Positions 36,240-49,900 of a DNA stretch of 64,000 bases are shown in pieces. The DNA comes from Apteryx mantelli. Lineage: Eukaryota > Chordata > Aves > Apterygiformes > Apterygidae. The notes under the pieces are model-generated. The model was not told the DNA's origin and did no database searches. It saw nothing but the letters and a program-made list of their open reading frames with translations. The position numbers and the translations under genes are program-made. The stretch is taken from the NCBI RefSeq assembly GCF_036417845.1, contig NC_089985.1, positions 26,432,583 to 26,496,582 of the forward strand, given 5' to 3'. The first letter of the stretch is position 1. Each line of letters begins with the position of its first letter.

Positions 36240-39200
36240 AGAAAAATGATTACATATGCATTTAAGTGGTCTGTGTCTAGCATCTCAGCATGTGTATGTA
36301 TGTGTGCAGGAGAAAGAAGTCAAGCATTTGGAAGACTGAGATTGCAAAACTTAAATAATCTAAAAAAAAATGAGGCAAATGAGCATTTCAAAGGTAAGGC
36401 ATTTTAACTGGCATTCTTGCAAAAAACTTGCAATTGTATTATTTAAAATTTAATGGAAATTTCATTGCCTGCTATATGTATTAGTGTCCAATGTTAAAAC
36501 TCACTAGAGTTTTAAAAAAAAGACTTTAATGCTGCTTTATGCATAGATTTCAACACAACCTTAAATGTAGTTATAACTGATATTACAATGACTCCTTCCC
36601 ACAAGACCTATCAAGATGGCAGAGCTGCCATTATCTTAATCTGGGCAGATCAGCCTGATGAATAGTGGGTGTTTAATCTCCTACAAGTCTGTCAGCACTT
36701 CTGCTTAGTTAGTAGATTAAAACCACTAGATAGCACTTTAATTTTGTGTAAACTGAAAAAGATAAAGAAGGAGCTTGCTGGTACTTCAAGTGCCCAGTGC
36801 AGAAGACAGGAGTACTTCGCCAATAGAAATTATATAAACCAGAAAACTGTAATTTGATACATTTAGACTTGACCACTTTTTGAGAAGTTTTATCCAATAG
36901 CTACCTATGACAAAGTACTGAAGAAGCATCTGCTGTCTTCAGCCTGGCATTTTGCTGAAATCACTTCTTTGCTTCTTCTGGAGATTAGTATCTTGTTCTA
37001 AGGAATTGTCCTGTAAACCAAAAAGTAGTCATTGGCAACATTTCATCAACGTTGTGGGTATGCAGAAATAGGTGTGCTTCTTGGGGGGTGTGGTCCTCTC
37101 TGTAGGAAGTAATATTAGTATCTTTCTGTTAGTGGTAATTACACATAACTTGGGCACCCTTAATAAAACATTCCTTCATATATTGAAGAGGAAAGAGTTT
37201 ATCCAACATTAGAGCATGACTCATATCTAGCCAAATATTTTTCAGAATTTGCTACCTTGTGTTTTCATCCTATTTATTTACTCCCTGTTATTTTATATTA
37301 AGGTATATGTCTGCTTTGGTGGAATAATTTCTCTGTAATAAATAAAACTAGATACAGCAAATAATTTTGCCTCTTTTTCTGCTTGTAGATTGCCAAAAGG
37401 TATCTAAGAATTTTCTCATTGTTCAAAATTAACGCAAATTAATACACAATTTGTAGACATAATTAACTGTAAAAATAATGTAACTATTTTGTTACAAGGT
37501 AAGGTATTCTCCAGTCAAACTGTTTTTTCCCCTTGCAGAACACTCTGAACTCCAGGGTGTCAACACATGTTGCCACAATAGATAAATGTTTGCATAGATT
37601 TAAATGCAAAGAAGCCCTGATCCTTTGTAAAATAAAGAAGAATCTTGCTTAAATATTCTTCTGTATTCTATCTTACTACATTTCAGTGTCTGGCTATATT
37701 ATTCCTTAGCTCTGGGTAGATACTTTACATTTTAAATTGGAAAAAGTAGATTCAGGACCATTGTTTACTTGGCATTATTAATATATCAGAAGTATTTCTA
37801 CCTGACCAGTAACTTGCATTAGTTAGTTTCAAAGTTTGTAAGAGTCTAAGAACTCTCATAAGATAATATTTGCATAAGAAACAGAAATTGTTGAAATGAT
37901 ACATAATAAGGATTGATAAACTCTACAGTATTACCAGAATCTTAGGTAAGATAAGCTAGCTTGAACAAAGTGCACTTTAATATAGTTAAGTGCAAGCTAA
38001 TATTTATAGGAAATTTTGAAAAGTAGTGACACAGAAAAAGAACTAAGAGCACAAATGCTATCCTTGGGTGTATAAATGGGGGGATCACTCCTTACAGAAG
38101 AGACTTTAAAACCTTAATCTCTTTAGTCCATCAAAGAATTTTGTAAGAGGAAGTACATAAGTAAAAAGAATGTTTGTGATCATAGAAATCTTCAGCTTAG
38201 CAGACAAATTAAAAAAAAAAAAAGTAGTGTTTGAAAGCTGAAGCCAGGGATGTTTTTGGATTTAAAAAAGTACAAAATTTACAGTTAGAAAAATTAAACC
38301 TTGGAACAACTTAGGTAGGCTTGTGAGGCATTCATTATCATCTGATATCTTTAAATCAAGAAGATGGATGTTTTTTCTGAAAGAAGTCTTCTAGCTCCAC
38401 CAGAAATTATGTAGGAATCACTGGAGGTAACTCTATCACCTGTAGTGTGCAAAAGGTCAGGCTGGAGAGTCACAATGCTATCTGCTATGAAACATCAAAA
38501 GGGAGCAAAAAACCTTAAAAATGTTTTATAGGAATTTTAGAATATCTGCTATAATATTCAAATAGCACCTGGTTAGAGTCTGCAATGAATGGATTTTAAA
38601 TAATTCAAGTTAGCAGTCATTTTTAACCACATTTTTTCTGTTTTTATTACTTGATTTTGATGAATTGCAGCATATATTTTATTTAAGGCTGTCCAGCTCC
38701 TTTCCCATGATAAGATTCTGTTTCCTTTTCTTATCAGTTTATCTATAGTGGCCATCAAAATGCAAAGAGAAGTAGTTCCAGAATATTAGCAAACTTGGTG
38801 AGTTAATTTGGAGATTTACCATAAGATTTTCTTCTCTTTTAGATTGTAAACTCTCAGTGACAGGAACTTTTTTCATATATGTTGGTAAAATGTGAACACA
38901 CTTTTGGACATTTATACATGCTAATCACAAAATAACAAAGGTAATAAACACTGTAAAACATTTAGCTGGCAACATGTAATAATCCCAGTGTCAGATAAAC
39001 TCTTTTTTTTTTCCAGTATGCATATGTAGTTCTTATTAATGAAATTCAAGCTGCACCTAATTACTACTAACAGAAAATCACTGGCGTTTACCTCCCACAT
39101 ACGGAACCACACCTTGCCCTCCAGGAAATCCAGATAGCTCCCCAAGAACTATCCCTAGCTCTGGCCTAGATTCAGCCTGTTTTATAGCATTTTACAGTAG

Positions 39201-42200
39201 ACGCTTGTAAGATCTAATGCTGTCTGATGCACTGGATAAACTGGGTGCACTAAATGAAGAAATGAACCTTATCATGTTATATGGTCTTAGGTTAGACCTT
39301 CTATTACAGTTGCTCTTTTGCTTGGTCTACATGGTTCAGCAAGTTGGGCAGTCAACCCAACACTCACAGAGTGGTTCAGTAAAACATGGCTATTCCCTGC
39401 AGTAAGAAACAGAGGAGAGACTCAGAAGCACTATTTCAATAAAAGTCATTGTATAAGATGACAAGAATTAGCTAAGATAATATTTTCCTTTGTCTGTATT
39501 TCCAATTTTATTTTATTTTCCTCAACTCCTGCTTGGGGAAATTGGAAGTCTGTAGTTTTATTTCCTATGTTAATGTGTGATTATTTATGAAAGAGAAGAT
39601 ATGACATAGTTACCTTCAACAGGAGAGGATTAGGCTAAATGGCTCATCCTTATTCTTTTATTTCACCAACAGAACGAGATGATTAATTTTAAATGCATCT
39701 GAAAAGAAATGACAGCATTCAGTGTGATACCAGGATTATATCCATCAGCTTACAGTGCATCTGGGCACGGCTTCTGCTGTTCGACTTCAGATGTTTATGC
39801 ATACTAGTGTCAGTATGGGATTCAGTTGTTCTGTCCTGTCCTCAGTTCCCTTTCTCACAAATGCTTCATGGGTAGCCTCTGATAAATCCTGTTTTGCCTT
39901 ATTCTTCTACAAAATGGGTGTGAAAACATTTTTGCCTTGTAGAGATTAATAAGCATAACATATGTTCTAGGAAGAAGAACATGTGTCCAGCAAATGGACA
40001 TGTTATGGAGAGTGCTCTTCTGGGAAGCAGTCACTGAAAAGGAGTTGGAGACTGTAATGGATCACAATAGCTACTTGTCTGACACAGCAACTAAAATGAG
40101 GGAATTTTAGTACCCCTTTTTATTTTAACCCTTGTTTGCCCAAGCAAGAAAATATTGAGATGGAATAGAGAGGTTTGTATTTCCTCTGTATCTGGCACTG
40201 GTGGCAAATTGAAATGTTGTACACAGGTTTTGTGTTCTAAATTCAGAAAGAATGATGAAAAATTATAGTGGTTTAGTAGAAGAGTCATGAGACGATTAAA
40301 GGATTAGGATACTCCTCTTCTAATACGGGGCTCAAGGAGTTCATTCTATTTAGCTTATCAAAGAGAAAGATAATGAGCAACTTTTAAGTATCTTTCTATG
40401 CAGGGAACATCCATTTAAAAACAGATGACTTAATTCTATCATCAGGCTAAGATCCAAGAGCTGAAATCTTAAGACAGACAAATTTATAGTTAACCCTAAG
40501 TAAGTATTAAGAGTGTTACCAAGAATTATGGTAGCTTTCTGATGAGGATATATATCTCAAGATGAGATGTTTCCCCCTTAAAATGATACAATCTAGTTCA
40601 GACAGGAACTAATTCAGGGAAATCTGCTCTCCATTATACAGGAAGTCAGACTAGAAGATCACAGAGGTCACTTTAGGCCTTCTAATCTGTTAATTAAATA
40701 GTTTATATACATTTAGTTTAATTGGTTCTGTTGATAGTTAATAAACAGCATTTTTAATGTTTCATGCTTGGCTAAAGCCTCACCTATTCCCAATTATTTC
40801 TTACCTGTATGTGGGTGGTGGGACTTTGTCATCCTACCAGTACCTCCACCTTCATCCCTAAGGGTTGCATCATTATGTTGTTACACAACCTGCAGGGCTG
40901 ATATTGTTGATATGATGCCAACCAAAGAGATGTTGAAAGATGAAGTGATGATGTTGCCGGAGGTCCTAACAAAGCAGCTTTTGATCCTGCACACAAGTCA
41001 TTCATCAAGACCAGATTCTGTTTACCTTTTTTAAAATTACCTAGAATATACCGCTCAGTTGATTGTAGTCTCTTTGCAGATCTCTGTTGAGGGTTTTTAT
41101 CACATCATTCTCCTAGATGCTTTTACAATTTAATGCATAATTTTCCAGTCTGTGCTTTTATCCAGGCTGAGGTGGATTTTTACAGTTCTGTCTCACTTCT
41201 TCATTCAGCACTTCTTCATTTTGCTTGGTACTCCTGGGAACAGACTGCCCTCTGACAAGGACGAATATCATTGCATCCACTGGCCATTCGGTTGTTTCTC
41301 TGAGTGCTCCTCCAGCTGCACGTAGAGAGCAGCCAGTCCATAATACCACCTCATGAGGAAGTAGTCCATCTTTTTTAAGAGACAGTGATTTACTTTGCTT
41401 TGGGCTCAGGATCTTTCATTCCATTATACCTGTTGGCAGAGATGAAACAAAATAATTGTGTTGTTTTGGGCGAGATATCAATCTGGTACCCTTCCTCTTC
41501 TCCCTAGCTGTTTCTCTAGGTATGATCCTGCCTTAGGAAGAGATAGGCACTCCACAACTCTGCAGTTCAAAACTCTGCAGAAGCTGCTGTGTCCTTCATG
41601 TCTGCATTCATTAATCATTCCCATTTGCCGCTGTCTTCAGAAAGCAAGCTGCAGCAGGCAACCCTCTTCCTTTGCTCTTTTTGTTGTCCTACCTTGTGGT
41701 GCCAGTCGATCTCCTGTTAGCTTCTTAACCATCTGGCCTTCAGATACTTTTTATATTTACATTTTCAAAATTTTTTAGCAGTTGCTACCTAATGCTTAAA
41801 TGCCACAAGACATCCCAGCATATTCTCAAACCAAGCTTCCACCTATTCTGCTTTGAAAAACACATTACATATATATAGGACTAGCTGAGTACTATGTGGC
41901 AGAAACCAAACTACGTACATAGGGTGAAAAGCATCTCAGCAATGTTTAAGCAAAGCTGTGTTAGTAGATAAAGATTTAGAATGACTCCAGGATAATTCTG
42001 TGAATAATAATATATTAAGCTAAGAAAAACTGTTTAGGAGAAGAACTTGCATTGGTATACTGGATGTGAACCCACAAAAGGAAGGAAATGAAAAGTTTGA
42101 GTCTGATAATAGTAAGCATTTTTTATCCCTCCACCCATAGACGTACATCTTACTTGTAGCCCTACTGTGTATCATAGACCAAATGTGAGCACCACAATAC

Positions 42201-45180
42201 TTCAGGGAGCTAAACTTGTAAAACTCCATGACAAAATTAGGTTCTGGGAAGGAGCTGGCTAATGGGCAATAAATAATACCTGTACACTTAATACAGAAGA
42301 TTAAAAATAGAGTAAAAAGCTACCCATTCTCTGAGCAAGCTGTAGATTTTTGCGCACTAAATGAAACAGGGTCCGGTGGGATTAAAGATTTTTGTGAAAG
42401 ATAGCCATACCCAGGCCAAATCAAAGTTGCACAGGCAAATTTAATTCTTTATTACCTAACTTTTGAGCGGTAACTAACTTTTGAACTTTTTTACTACTTT
42501 ACAGTAGTAAAGTTCTTCAGATGTAAGGTTCTTTTTTTATATGATATGTTCTTACATCCATATTTAGGACTTATTAGAATGCTCTTCAGTATTAAGCCAT
42601 CTGGGACGTGGTATTATGGGTGTTCAGAGTGAAAGGAATCCAATTATCTGTTCCAATATAAGTGCTTTTCTTCTAGTCCAAAAGCTGTTTTTAATAAGCC
42701 TAAAGAGGGGGGGAAAAAAAAAAAATTGGAGTTCAAATAAAGTAAGCAGAGGCATCTAACGTGCAGTGGAGGCAAAGGGCTGAACTGCATAGGAGGTTAA
42801 TCATTGGGCAGAGTCTGGGGCATGTGCAGGCTCTGTGAAGTGACAACCACCTTCTGAGAATGTTCAAAACAGAAAATTCAAAACAGTAACAGACACAAAA
42901 CTATTAATGATGAAAGAAATAGTGTGGGTTTTTTAAAGAACAAAAACGAGCTCTAATTGAGAGCATCAGCAAGAAGTGTCTATATGGGAAATATGTAAAA
43001 GGCTTATGCCTGTATTTTCACTTTGAATGCGTTGGGCCCAATTTCCAAGGCTGTTGAGCATTTGCCAATTGCATCATTTTCAAATGTAATTACGAACATC
43101 TGAGTTGGCAAAAAAATCTGGCCTTTACAATAAGAGATTATTTTCAGAAAAGCTGACTCTCATTTTTGAAGCCCAGTCCCGAGAAGATACTGGAAAACCA
43201 GAACTCACCCTCAGTATTTCTGATTATCCTTTAACAGTTTCTTCTGCTGGAGTAATACTTGTAACATAATAGTTTTGCTAGATAGTTTTTGAAAACTGGT
43301 CTCTCATAGAGAAATATGTGAAGAAAATCTAGAAAATCTGTGTGAAGAAAGCAATAGTTATCATTCGAACTTGATGCCAGACTCCTCTAATTATTACTTC
43401 AAACACAACTAAACAGCATCAACAGGGTTTTTTTCTAATCTCTTCAGTACATAGAAGTAGCCACACCTATATTCTCTTACAAGAAACATTTTTCTCTTCT
43501 TGTGAATGAATTGCACAAATACGTACTAATTTGTGCAGTGCATTTGTAAATTTGTGAAGAGTTTAGCTCTTTCTTTTAGTTTTTTACTCAGCTAATCTTT
43601 GTTAAGTTTCATAAAACACTACATTTAAACAACACTGGATTTACTTCAAATGCTGTTAGTTCCTAACACACTTGAAATTCTTCTTAGGGAAGATTAAATG
43701 CTTATGTTATATCTGGTAAGGGCCATGAAGCGGCTGAGTTTCACTTTGCCTTTACCACATTGGTTTAACTAATCTATTCAGATTGGTTGTGCTCAGTAGC
43801 ATTATGTTTGAGAGTGTCACTTGATCCCGCAAAGTGCTGGGCTCATATATCTGTAATCCAGAGAAGACTATGACCATGAAATAAAGATTAGTATCTTATC
43901 AGCAATACTGTGTGTTTCACCTTTATTGCCATATCTTTGACAGCCATTTTGGTTGGAATATCAAACTAATCCCACAAACTCAAACAGCATTATTATATGC
44001 TGTTCAAAGCAGCCAAAGCTACATGCTTTCTTCTTCATTTAGAATGATTTTATACATGCTGATCATTAAAAATGAGGGCACTGGAAACCAATAGAATTTA
44101 ACATTAAAGAAATACTGCACTTTCTTGGAAAAAAATACTGAAACAAGTTCTCTGTTCCTGCTGGATCTTTAGCAGTGCTCTCTCTCAAAGAAAAAAAATG
44201 GATATTTTGACATAGAATATAGGTCCAACTTGCAACGAGTACAGGTTTTGAAATTCATAGCTCCCTGTAATTTTCCAATGAGGTACAGACTTCCTTAAGA
44301 TATTTCATGTATAGAAAACAGGCATGAACTTGCAATCTGTAGTCATATTTGTGGATCTCTTAAAGACCCATAGACTTCTCTGCCCCTATGGACTGAAAAT
44401 CATGGCCATATAGATGATATCCAGAGGTTTAGCATTTGGTAAACATATCTCTTTTAAAGGGGTCTTTTCTGAAAATGTTTGTAACTTTTTTTTGATGTGC
44501 TCTGCAGTGGACTGGTAGTGCCGATCCCGCATGAAACATAATTTGAACATAGTGATGAGGACTTAGTTAGGGTATATACTCCTATGGAACATTTCTTTGA
44601 AATATCTGCCATTTTGTGGAGTTTGGTTTATTTGAAAGGGATATGGCTGTGTTGTCAGGCATATTTTGGTGCCCAGCAATGAAGGACAGAGGGGAACTTT
44701 TTCTTAGAGTTAAAATTGGACTAGATGGGACTGTGTGCTTGTGGGGTGGGGGGAAACTCACCCATCAAGAGTGTAACAACCTCTCAAGGTTGTACGTTTT
44801 GCACATTATCATACAATAAAGTGAGGCTGTGTCTTTTTATGCAATTCAGGGACAAGAAGAAAAGAATAAGGAGTAGTCCAAAGGGAGGAGAGGGAAACTT
44901 TAATTCTGCTGTTAGTAGAAGAATGAGACCTCTGTTCTTTTAATATCTACTTTGCTGTTCAATGCCAGTAGCACAACAGTACCTACAGAGATGCTTGGGA
45001 ACATGAGTTCCCTTATCTTGGCTGTACCATGGTGGGTTTCACAGTACGTAGCATGCAGAGGGCATCCCAGATGTGTTCTTAGGTCTTTGAGGGAGATTTT
45101 GAATCTCCCCAGAGAAGAAAAAGATATCTTCTCTCTATCCATACTGCTCATCTTCCTCAGTGCTAACAACAGAATGTAGG
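36240..45180. other. Intergenic, no recognised gene
   Basis: AT-rich, with scattered short open frames without splice or family support. Contains one ancient LINE remnant (about 40.6 kb) and a small hairpin at 42490-42511 (TTTACTAC/GTAGTAAA with a 6-nt loop). Confidence 0.6.
40595..40692 (+). repeat. Ancient CR1/L3-like LINE 3' remnant
   Basis: CATTATACAGGAAGTCAGAC and TAGAAGATCACAGAGGTCAC match the familiar 3'-end wording of old amniote LINEs (AGGTCAGACTAGATGATC...). Only the last roughly 100 bp remains. Confidence 0.6.
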
Positions 45181-45183
45181 ATT

Positions 45184-45325
45184 GAGGTGATACGGGTTTG
45201 GGTCCTCGTTCTGCCACAGACAGACTTTGAATGAGGCCCTTAAATTATTAAGATTTAAAAAGAGTATCTCTAAAAATGGGGTATTACTGCTTCCAGGTTG
45301 GGGCACTATGGTTGAATTAATCAAA
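45184..45325 (+). repeat. MIR-like SINE remnant
   Basis: GGGTTTGGGTCCTCGTTCTG, then ATGAGGCCCTTAAATTATT and CTCTAAAAATGGGGTATTAC, in the order of the MIR core: cloverleaf-derived box, then the 'only few letters changed' tail phrase CTGTAAAATGGGGATA. Strongly diverged. Confidence 0.6.
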
Positions 45326-45869
45326 GATAAATAGCAAGAGATACACTCTTCACCAACAGGAGTTGCATCTCTGTCAAGCTCCTGCAAGGCCCGGTGATTT
45401 CTCTGCCCAAGAAACTGCCCGTGCATGTGGCCTCTCTGACGTCATTCCTAACAGCCACCTTAGCAGCGCTGTGGACGAGGCTGTGGTCAAGCCATGATGG
45501 GAAACTCCTGCTGGGGACATTTCTACCATGTTGGGACTGCACTACCACTCTCTGAACACAGTTTGTGTCATAGACCGCGGAAGGTTCAGATTTTATCCTT
45601 CAGCTTTTATGAGTGATTCCTGTGTCTTTGAAGTTCTGGTCCCACTGAAGATGAAGGTAAACTCCCACTGACATTAATGGGGTTACGATGTGTCCTCCTC
45701 TCATTTTTTGCTGCTGTTTCCTTTGTTGCAGAGGAGCTATTCCTTTATTAAAGCTTTCGCCTAAGGCAAAAAAAAAAACAAAAAACCTATGTTACTAAAT
45801 AAATTGTGAAATATTTACATTTGTGAAGCCAACCCCTTATGCTTAGCTCCTCCCCTGAAATTAAGGTGA

Positions 45870-45978
45870 CACTTTTTATAGAGCCACAGCTTCTACACTG
45901 CCATTATTCCTCTGTGAGATTCAAGACTGGGAGGTTACAAAACAACGGGCCACCATGAGCCAAGTGACAGTAAGTAAC
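45870..45978 (+). promoter_or_regulatory. Orphan TATA box, Kozak ATG and splice donor (candidate first exon)
   Basis: TTTTTATAG at about 45871-45879 is followed about 75 bp later by GCCACCATGAG (ATG at about 45955) and then ACA|GTAAGT. This would give a five-codon first exon MSQVT ending in phase 0. No downstream exon could be joined to it with confidence. It may be chance. Confidence 0.3.
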
Positions 45979-46422
45979 ATCCAGGAATGCTTGTTGATTT
46001 TGACTCAGTGCAGTGTGAAACAACTGTATCAGACTGATGGTGATTTATGTAGTACCCAAGAATAAAGCGGAATGTAGAAGGAGATGAAAGCAATGAAAAT
46101 ATAAAATTGAGGAGTTTTCTGAACTAACTTTGATTTTTATTCAAGAATAAGAGTCCATATGTTGTAGAGATATCTTTAATAATAATGCCAAGAGCAAAAT
46201 GGCAAAGGCATAATTTTGCTTAACACTATTTGCATTCTTTTGTATTTGTAATTCATATTTCATTCGTTTTTACAGTTGTCTCAATGCCACAAAAATGAAT
46301 GAAGCTAGCTTTAGTGTAATGATCCATATTGAAATCATCTGCAGTTACTCTTGTAAAAGTTTATTTCAGATGTCTTGTTTTCATTATATTTTTGTACTGG
46401 CTTTTAATCTTAATAGTAGCTT

Positions 46423-46431
46423 CTTTTTTTT

Positions 46432-46470
<39 letters not shown>
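46423..46470. repeat. T run followed by (GA)n microsatellite
   Basis: About 12 T then 18 GA units without interruption. Confidence 0.97.
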
Positions 46471-46474
<4 letters not shown>

Positions 46475-46689
46475 GCATGTGGTTCAAATATCATGTAGTT
46501 CAAATATATATGGTTCAAACTGTTTAGTTTACTTTACAAATTTCTCCCTCCAACTTCTCCATACTTAATACTTTTGATTTTGGTTTGCCCCACCTCTTGT
46601 AGGTTTGGTGATAGGTAGGGACCTTCTGGTAGGTTTTTTTGTTGTTTTTTTTTTGTAATTGTCTAAGTCACTTCAGTTTATGCCTCCCA

Positions 46690-46760
46690 TTTTTATTTAT
46701 CTGTGGCATAGCCTCCATATCTGTAAAATGGATAAATATTAAGTAACCATCATAGTCAAT
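46690..46760 (+). repeat. Possible MIR tail remnant
   Basis: GCCTCCATATCTGTAAAATGG followed by ATAAATATTAAGTAACC resembles the MIR 3' part. Very short. Confidence 0.4.
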
Positions 46761-46989
46761 GAAACAGCCTATTTAACTGATTTTCTGCACGATTAACTTT
46801 GAATGGTTCACGGTCATTGACCTCACCTATTGTCTTCCATCCTAGCATTCATTCTGCTTTTCCCTTGCTTTTTCTCTTCTGCTTACCTCCAGTTCTCTTG
46901 TTCCCTCTTCTGAGTTTTCTTCTTTGTTTCTCCTGCCAGCCCTCTTTGCTCCTGTTTCTCCAGTCCTTCACTTCTTTTGACAGTGAAGG

Positions 46990-49900
46990 GGAAGTCAAGT
47001 TGGTGGGCAGCTAGGAACACAATTGTAGTAATTGTCTCCGTTTGCTGTGCAGCATTTCTTCCATGTTCGTTCCCTGCAAAATATGTCTTGCAAAATTGTT
47101 GGTTTCCTCATTTTTACCTTGCAAATCTTACTTTTACAAGACAAATATTTGGAAGAGTTAGAAAGTGAGAGAGGAGAAGATGCAGATTTCATTTGCATGC
47201 CTGGGATTCACAAGGCTTGTATGACAAATGGAACAGGTTCCAGAGCGAGGAAGGAAGCAGTTCTTGAAACGTGTACTAAGCTAGGCATTTTTAACCATCA
47301 ACGTGAAGTACAGGTCAGCAATGCTAAGCATAATCAGACCAGTGCAGAAACACATTTCTAAAACTGATTTCTGGCTGACAGAAACTTAGCCCAAAAAGGA
47401 AACCTAAAAAGAGACAGACACAAAAAGACCCTGAAGCTAAATAATCCCAAACTTTGAAGAGTCAGAAATATAGGAACTAATTTTATAACTTGATAAGGCT
47501 TTTAGTGACCTTTTGGCAGTTTTTGTAATGTAATGGCTAAAACATGTATTGCTATAATGTGACATGCTTATTTGAGAGCACTACTACATGTAAAGACAGA
47601 TTTGGGGGTTAGTGTATTATGATGCATAATTGTGTGGCTAATTTGCATGCATAGTTTCTATGGTTAATAAATTGAGCAATGCTAGTACAAGTGTACTGCA
47701 GTGAACCGCTTGCAGAACAGCCAGCACCCTAGCAGGCAATGTTAAATATTGTGCTCTGCTCTGGGAAACCTGACCAGTTTGAGTACTTGAATACTAGTTT
47801 GCAGTTCCCAAGCTACAAAGTAATTAATGGAATGGAAAAGTAGTCTCTACTTTTAGCCACCTTACAGGAGATTCAGAATAGTCACTGTACACCTTCTGTA
47901 GAAATCTAAAATGAACTCAACTGAAAAAAAAATCAAATTAAATCAAGAGGATTTACTAAAATCACTTGAGTAAAAATGTGACACAGCTGTCTATAAGAGG
48001 CAAAATGTATATTTCAAATCTTTATGTTTAGTATTTAACAGCTGGAGTAAAATTATTAACATATCAAATATATATAAAAATTAGTTATAGGATAGCATAC
48101 ACTTTATATTGAGATAAATCAATTAAAAACCATGAAGATAAGAATATGATGAACCTCTTTTAAAAAAAAAGTTATATAAAGAAGTATATACGCAAGGTAG
48201 CTCCTGTTTGAGGTCAAAATCTGAAATAGCTACAGCTGATTTCTGAGTCAATGCATAGCATGTTTTAATAACATGTTCATGCCAATTTCTGAAGAATTCT
48301 GAGAAAATTCAGCAGAATAGGCCTTTAATCTGGTATCTCCAATCTAAATAGAAAAGTGTCAGCTATAACTAGTCTACTCAGGGTATCAGGGTAGCTATAA
48401 AACACTAAAACACTAGCCTGAAATCATAGATCAGCTGTTAGTGCCTTGTACTGTGAAGAATTTATTCCCTGCTACCTGCTATTAATTTTTTTCCATCTTT
48501 TGCCTAACATTTGTTATTGCTATTTCTCTTCATTCCCATTCTTTTCCTTTTCTGTCTATCACATTGAATATCCCTGTCTTTTTCAGAAATCCTTTGGGAA
48601 ATAAAAGAGGTGCATCATATTCTTGCATCATATTCTGAGCACAGTTAGGCTTTGGCTTACACTGAGCTTTTCAGAGGCTGCCAGCAATACTCTCTCCTGG
48701 ACATTTTACCCAGGGCATAGAGAGCTTACGTGTTTTAAAACAATTGCTATACTAAGTACCCAGTGATGTAGCTTTCCCAGAAGCTGAAAATGAGGGTATA
48801 AAAGAGATCCACACAGTAATTTATGGGTGTTAACATATGGGTGTAAGTTTCTCTGGGGATAATTATGTGACTATGCTAATAACTCAAAGGATGCCTTGCT
48901 ACATTAAAAAAAAAAACCTCTCACAAAGTTGTTCTTTAGCTTTTCATTACCTTCAGGAGTCAGGGTGTATATATTTAAATAGAGGAGAGAGACAAAAGAG
49001 GCCCATATGTCTTCTCAAAAATAACCCTCTCTCTTCACACCATAGGCAAGCTGAGGAAGTACTGTTTGACAGACAAACTTACATTAGATGTACTAACTGG
49101 TAATTTCTAATTTGGGGGTCTGAAAACTACATGAAGTGTGTTGATAGTAGAGCAGCTTGTGTGAATTGAGTTGGGGAAGAGAGAGAGGGGCCAAGATCTG
49201 CAAGGATAGTTGAAGAATGGGCATTACTGACAGCTAAACAATCAGGACCTCCCAGGTTTCTCAGGATTTTTGTACAGTATAGCACACTTTAAAGCTGACT
49301 TTTCTGTATCTCAGAAATACTTCTATGAACCTCAGTGACGAGTCTAAGTGACAGGCTAAGTTAGCACGTCTTGAAGAAGGGAAGCTTCCCAGCTAAAGCA
49401 AAGAAATTTCTCCCAAAGCTTCCCTTCACTTGCTAGCAGACTGCTAGCATGGAGCCTCAGGTGTCCTTGAGAAATTCTCCAATACATTGCTCATCACTTT
49501 CATACTTAAATGTCAGTATATTTTCAGTCATTGTGGAGACACCTCAAGCAATCCCACCATAAAGGCTACCTTGTAAAATTGACTCAGACTGTGATGTACG
49601 TGTCTGTTTTCCATAATAGTAGATGGCCAAGTGGAGTGAAATCTCACGGTTTAAATTTTCATGCTTTCAAATATTTTGTAGTTTTTCTCTTAAGGATGCT
49701 AGTGTCTAATCCTGTAAATGGCCTCTTGCATATAAGTCTGTGTAAAATGGCCCTTTTGAACACAGCAGACCACTGCCCCAAACATCCACAATTACCAGCG
49801 TTATGGAAAAATCATCAGGAATGAAGTTTCTCTTTGACAGGTCAAAGGGAGATGGAGTTATGCTGCTTGCTCTGGGATGACATTAGTTGTGGTTAGGGTA

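Noticed and set aside
43020-43160. Phrase TGTTGAGCATTTGCCAATTG resembling an old amniote repeat
   Set aside because: Too short and diverged to assign.
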